Positions 30,708 to 35,035 of a stretch of 35,035 nt of DNA are shown here, piece by piece. The stretch is from Nanobdellati archaeon (GTDB lineage: Archaea > B1Sed10-29 > JAGVWA01). Below the pieces are notes generated by a model. It did not search any database. It was not told the DNA's origin and was given only the letters and a program-made list of their open reading frames with translations. Position 1 is the first letter of the stretch. Every line of letters begins with the position of its first letter. Location: positions 1 through 35,035 of the forward strand of contig JAGVWA010000015.1 in assembly GCA_018304505.1 (NCBI GenBank). The letters are read 5' to 3'. The position numbers were made by a program, and so were the translations under genes.

Positions 30708-33700
30708 ATGAAGCTTCAGAAGCCAGCGGCGAGTTTTTTCATGTTTCTACTACTGACTTCGTTATTCTCTCCGTTCTCGTTTTCCACAACGCAGCAGTAC
30801 TTCCAGTCAGCAGCAGTCGAAGTTTCAGATGTGGTGGGGCAAGAACCGCTTTACGTCGACCCTCAAAAGTTTCCATTTACCTCGGGCCAAGCATCGTGTC
30901 TCGATGAGGCGTACATCGACATACTAAACAGGTCGGAGTACGAGCAAGTTGTTGACGTGATGAGCCGGCAAATTGGGGAAATCGACGCCTTCGGCGACCA
31001 AAGGCTGGGGCAGGTTGAGCAGGCCCGCGAGCGCATTGGGAAATCGTGGAGCAGCAGCGTTGACAGGGCTAAGGATTATTTTATAATGGGCGCAGAGGGC
31101 GAGCAGGCAACCATCTATGACATTCAAAGGGACAGGGCCACGACACCAGCAGAAGCGTGCCAGCTCGACAACATAATCATCAACGGCAAGCTGAGTTTCG
31201 CAGCGCAAGTTGGAACAACGCGGTTCTGCAGCGGGCAGGGTTGCGACGGCGGCACTTCCGGGGCAAACCTGCTTCCGGGGTTAACACAAGGAAGCACATT
31301 GGTGGATCAGCTAAGCAAGGCGATCGACAAAAACGACACGGCCACCAGGGACTACTCAGCATTCATGACAATGGTTCTAACAAACCCCGCGCTGGCAAGC
31401 GCTGTACAGAGGGAATTGGACATAACAGAGCAGCAATTGGGGGAATTTACACCAGATCAGTTGAAGGGGGTGTCTCCAGCCGCAGTTAAGGAAATCATTA
31501 GGATATTCGCCGTTGATTCGGTGTCCGGTACGTTGGTTGAAGTTGCGAAGAACACGAATCCGGGAAACATAATTAAGTCAAAGCAGGTCCAAGTCAGCTT
31601 GACAAAGGGCGCTGACGCTGATTACTTCCTCATTCCAGATTCGCTGTTCAGCTACATTACTTATCTGAGAAAGTACGCGGGCGTGGACAGGGGTTATGAC
31701 ATAATAATGTTCATGTCGATGTTCGCTGGTGGGCTTAATCTTGCTAAGGGAAGGGCAATAAGCAAGACCGAAGACCTTGGGCAGGCGGCAGCAACAGTTG
31801 CCAAGGCCAAGGCACTGAGTGGGAAGGGGTTTGTTGAAAGGTTCAGGCTCCTCAGGAAAGGCGGTGAAGGTTTCGAGGGCGTGTCGAAAAAAGCCGCGTT
31901 CGCCGAGGCGTTGACAGCGCCGCGGGCCTACCGGGGCAAGTATGCAGTGGACGCAGCAGAGAGCCGGATATTAGGGTCACGGGCTGCCGAGCTACCTGAC
32001 AAATTAAAAAAGTTTTCAGGGACCCTTGAAGACTACAACAAAGGAGCCAGCCGTTTTACTAGCGAGTACAGTTCCCTCAACAAGAAAATTGTTGACTTAG
32101 AAAACGAAGCCCGGAGAGCAGTTCAAAGTGGGGACACAGTTACCGGACAGGCAAAATATGCACAGGCTGCTAGTACCCGTACGCAAGTTGATGGTCTGGT
32201 TGAGGGCAGGATAAAGGAGGTTGAAGCACTAAACGGAGAGATTTCTGAGGTACAAAAGGTAACGTCCGAGCTTAAGGCCTTATCAGAAGCCGACACGGCC
32301 AAAGGATTGGTTGGAAAAACGAAGTTTAATGACGCAATTGTGGCCCAAGGCGATGCACTGTCTAGTACTAATAAGGCCCTGTCTACGGATTTGAATAATT
32401 TAAGAATTATGAGAAGCAACATAGGCAAGACAGCGGGGGGTGACACCGTGACTCAAACAGTTCAAGCAGCTAAAAAAGCTGAGGCAACAGTGATTAAAAA
32501 CTCTGCTGAGGCAAAAGCCGCTGCAGACACACTTCAGGCAGAAGCATTTCGCTTGGATGAGGTTGCAAAAACGGCCTCTGGGGCGGAAGATCAAGCAAGG
32601 CAAGCTTTAGTTAGTGCAGAAAGGGAAGTTGCAGACAAGACCAGAGAGGTAAATGCTGCTGGAGATAGGGTAGATTTGGCAGAGCATACGGGTGCACCCT
32701 CCGAGGTTAAGGAGGCTGCTGCCGCGGAGTTTGCACAAGCGCGAAAGGCACTAGAGGAAGCCAATGGTGCTGTAAGTGCTGCGCAGAAATCTGCTGATGA
32801 CGCAGTAGACGCTGCGCGTGATGCGTCTGCTAAAGTCGCGAATGCCAAAAGGGCTGCAAGCGAAGCGGTAATCGGCGCTAAGAGCCAGGCAGATAAAATA
32901 GCTGAAGCATCTGCGAAGGTTAGAGAAGCAGAGGCCCTGCTTGGGCAACCAATGCCCCCAGTTCCACTAACGCCGCCGTCGGCCTATTCAACTGTTATCG
33001 AGTCAGTTAGTAAATCAGCAGACGACTTTGAAAAAGTCGTGTTAAAGCCGAACTTCCAGGACTCAGTGGCCATGTCGAAACTGGCGACAAAAATTGAGGG
33101 CACTGGCTTTCTGGGAAAACTTGCGCGTTCGGGGCCTTATTTGAGGTCTTTGTTGTATGGCCAGAGCGCGGTGACAAGGCTCGCAGCCAAGCTGTTCTTC
33201 CTAGGCACCCGGGCAGAGGTGTTTTCAATGGCAGCCCTTCATACTTACAATTCCAACATCCGGGAACCATACTTCACAGTTGATGGGCTTGTCTTGACAG
33301 TAAACAAGGCCATGGCCAAGGCAGTTGAGGACTCAAAACACCCACAAGATCTGAAGATCACGAACCAGGTGTGGACCGAAATTCAGGGCAAGGACATCAA
33401 GAAGTCGGCGCTGGCAACCATCGCGGGAATTTCGACAGAGTCAGAAGGTGGACTCCTCTCAAAGTTCATCCTGACATCACAGCAGGTCTTTGGCGGGGAA
33501 AGGTTGCCGAAGGAGGTCGGCGAAAAACTGGAGCGCCTCGGAAACCTTGTAATGGTGTACCAAGACCAGCAAGGCGTGAGCGGGGAGAGGAACACCAACT
33601 ACATTGGAGAATCCACCCAGCCCGACGAAACAGGAACCCGCAGCGGCTTCAACGTGCTCATCAGCTCAAGGCTCTCGGGCACTTCCTCGTTTTATGAAGA

Positions 33701-35035
33701 ACCCGAGAACTTCTTATATAGGAACAACAGCGCCATAACGCAGCTGTGGATGCACTCTGAAAACGCAGAAATAACAGGGTACTCGCAGATCGGAGAAAAT
33801 TGGGTTACACAGCGGATAGACACAATAACGCAAAGTGCGCACACATTTGGATCGCTTTTGTTTGCAGGGTCTATGGTAGCTGCACCCATCGGCGCGGTCA
33901 TGGCCGTAAAAGCTCCTGCAGCCATCATACTGACGTATTTGTTGTTTGAAGGCACGACAGCTGTCCCGGGTGGCGAAAAGATCACGGTAGGAAACGAGGA
34001 AATCGCTTCACGCAAAGGCCCAGTTACCGCGCTTGCGCTGCCCCTGTTTGACGAAGCCCTGGAAAACTGGGGTGCAGTGCCGATAGTGCCATCTACAAAG
34101 ATCATTGATTTATTCAGTAATTCATTAGCCCCTGAGGACAGAACGCCTGCAGAGCCGCCATTCTGCCAATCAATAGTTAGCGGCATAAAAAACGACGCTA
34201 GAAACCTCAGGATCTTAAAGTACATAACCGGCGCTGTCAGTATCGGGGCAAACATCGCAAACCCGCTCGCGGGAGTCGCGTTTGACATTGTCAATTTCTA
34301 TGTTGCACACAAGGCAGTACAGCAAGAGCAGGAAGCCCTCCTGGCCTTGGGTAGCTGCCAAGAAACAATATTCGAAGTGGGCGCACACCAGGTAGTTCCG
34401 CAGCCGCAGCAACTCACAGATGACTTCAATAGCATAATGAGCGAGGCCCTGGAAGCAGGCGACATCGACGCTGCACTAGCCGGACTCTTGCCAGAAGGCG
34501 GCACAAGCGTCGCCGAGGCAGCACAGTTTGCGCCGCAATTGCTGCACGCAGTAGCAGCCATGCAGCGACCTGAGCCTAACGAGGAGGGCAACACAATCAA
34601 CGTAAACCCGCCATCAATGTACAAAGTGCATTTCCAGGACGCAGACTTAAGATGGTTCAATGGCGGAGCCTGCAGCTTGCAATACTGCAGCGAGGATCCA
34701 AGAACCGGGGCCTATAAGTGCGCCAACAACCAGGGATACTTATTGTATACGATCGACCCGGAAACAGGCGACGTCATACCCGTTTTCGAGGGCCCGCAGT
34801 CACTGTTGCATGTGAACATCGACGAGGGTTACACAGGCATGGCGCAGAAAGTGCTGACAGTGAAAAAGAAACCTACGCTGGAGCCGGAAGACAAGGCCTT
34901 TGTGTCATTATACCTCGGCGATCCCCAGAAGCAGGCGGTGTACAGGCCAGGCTGTGTTGAGCAAACCGCGTTACAGGTCATCAGCGCACAAGGGCATTCG
35001 CAAGAAAGCTTTGCCAGAAACAAGATGTCTGATTC
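30708..35035 (+). CDS. Giant secreted/surface protein, partial (runs off right edge)
   Basis: One frame stays open from the ATG at 30708 to the window end: at least 1442 residues. It begins with a signal peptide (KLQKPAASFFMFLLLTSLFSPFSFS). An N-terminal mixed domain has cysteines at LDEA- and CSGQGC-type positions. Residues about 417-745 are coiled coil, becoming very Ala/Glu/Lys-rich from about 577, then a Pro-rich break (QPMPPVPLTPPS). A large domain of about 745-1030 follows, then hydrophobic segments near 1045-1085 (SLLFAGSMVAAPIGAVMAVKAPAAIILTYLLF) and 1175-1205, and a cysteine-containing C-terminal region. The architecture suits a cell-surface or adhesion protein; no named family is recognised. 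Confidence 0.8.
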   Translation, partial: MKLQKPAASFFMFLLLTSLFSPFSFSTTQQYFQSAAVEVSDVVGQEPLYVDPQKFPFTSGQASCLDEAYIDILNRSEYEQVVDVMSRQIGEIDAFGDQRLGQVEQARERIGKSWSSSVDRAKDYFIMGAEGEQATIYDIQRDRATTPAEACQLDNIIINGKLSFAAQVGTTRFCSGQGCDGGTSGANLLPGLTQGSTLVDQLSKAIDKNDTATRDYSAFMTMVLTNPALASAVQRELDITEQQLGEFTPDQLKGVSPAAVKEIIRIFAVDSVSGTLVEVAKNTNPGNIIKSKQVQVSLTKGADADYFLIPDSLFSYITYLRKYAGVDRGYDIIMFMSMFAGGLNLAKGRAISKTEDLGQAAATVAKAKALSGKGFVERFRLLRKGGEGFEGVSKKAAFAEALTAPRAYRGKYAVDAAESRILGSRAAELPDKLKKFSGTLEDYNKGASRFTSEYSSLNKKIVDLENEARRAVQSGDTVTGQAKYAQAASTRTQVDGLVEGRIKEVEALNGEISEVQKVTSELKALSEADTAKGLVGKTKFNDAIVAQGDALSSTNKALSTDLNNLRIMRSNIGKTAGGDTVTQTVQAAKKAEATVIKNSAEAKAAADTLQAEAFRLDEVAKTASGAEDQARQALVSAEREVADKTREVNAAGDRVDLAEHTGAPSEVKEAAAAEFAQARKALEEANGAVSAAQKSADDAVDAARDASAKVANAKRAASEAVIGAKSQADKIAEASAKVREAEALLGQPMPPVPLTPPSAYSTVIESVSKSADDFEKVVLKPNFQDSVAMSKLATKIEGTGFLGKLARSGPYLRSLLYGQSAVTRLAAKLFFLGTRAEVFSMAALHTYNSNIREPYFTVDGLVLTVNKAMAKAVEDSKHPQDLKITNQVWTEIQGKDIKKSALATIAGISTESEGGLLSKFILTSQQVFGGERLPKEVGEKLERLGNLVMVYQDQQGVSGERNTNYIGESTQPDETGTRSGFNVLISSRLSGTSSFYEEPENFLYRNNSAITQLWMHSENAEITGYSQIGENWVTQRIDTITQSAHTFGSLLFAGSMVAAPIGAVMAVKAPAAIILTYLLFEGTTAVPGGEKITVGNEEIASRKGPVTALALPLFDEALENWGAVPIVPSTKIIDLFSNSLAPEDRTPAEPPFCQSIVSGIKNDARNLRILKYITGAVSIGANIANPLAGVAFDIVNFYVAHKAVQQEQEALLALGSCQETIFEVGAHQVVPQPQQLTDDFNSIMSEALEAGDIDAALAGLLPEGGTSVAEAAQFAPQLLHAVAAMQRPEPNEEGNTINVNPPSMYKVHFQDADLRWFNGGACSLQYCSEDPRTGAYKCANNQGYLLYTIDPETGDVIPVFEGPQSLLHVNIDEGYTGMAQKVLTVKKKPTLEPEDKAFVSLYLGDPQKQAVYRPGCVEQTALQVISAQGHSQESFARNKMSD

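Overview
The window is archaeal chromosomal DNA. The information-processing genes are of archaeal type: RNA polymerase subunit L, exosome subunit Csl4, PCNA, replication factor C large subunit, archaeal PheS/PheT, a NOB1-like PIN nuclease, RNase Z, membrane-anchored LonB, a PAC2 protein and a DUF373 membrane protein. Start codons often lie 25-28 bases downstream of a TATA-like box, the archaeal leaderless arrangement. The many small orphan coiled-coil and membrane proteins would suit a DPANN-type lineage, but that placement is inference. No rRNA, tRNA, CRISPR array or insertion sequence was recognised.

Layout. 1-3932 (minus strand) is a run of csl4, rpoL, signal peptidase, pcna and an M16 peptidase. 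pcna is broken: its central segment is missing at about 1918, and a matching central segment lies at 1-120, fused behind the M16 gene. 4051-8994 holds a SpoIIM-type membrane protein, a 574-residue orphan ending in a JAMM/MPN-like domain, a stomatin-like protein and DUF373. 9008-14541 holds LonB, two orphans, RNase Z, a secreted membrane-anchored protein and the NOB1-like nuclease. 14574-19319 is pheS-pheT plus an ATP-grasp-like orphan. 19355-23864 holds rfcL, a YchF-type GTPase and a minus-strand cluster of a TM/coiled-coil protein, a COG1340-type coiled coil and a small acidic protein. 23891-24445 is a hicB-hicA toxin-antitoxin cassette bounded by 25-bp direct repeats. 24492-27368 is a Tad/archaellum-like pilus operon (one ATPase, two TadC-like proteins) whose first TadC gene is frameshifted by a 20-nt near-tandem duplication. 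27464-30548 holds a small anchored protein, PAC2, and membrane or low-complexity orphans. From 30708 to the right edge runs one uninterrupted, very large secreted-protein frame that does not end in the window.

The genes serve replication (PCNA and its loader subunit, which carries a terminal PIP-box-like motif), transcription and RNA turnover (RpoL, Csl4, NOB1-like, RNase Z), translation (PheST, YchF), membrane proteostasis (LonB, stomatin-like, signal peptidase, PAC2) and surface structures (pilus operon, giant secreted protein). The points most worth a second look are the split and displaced pcna, the repeat-flanked hicBA cassette, the duplication-broken tadC among other short tandem repeats, the JAMM orphan, the ATP-grasp orphan behind pheT, and a perfectly symmetric bidirectional TATA promoter.
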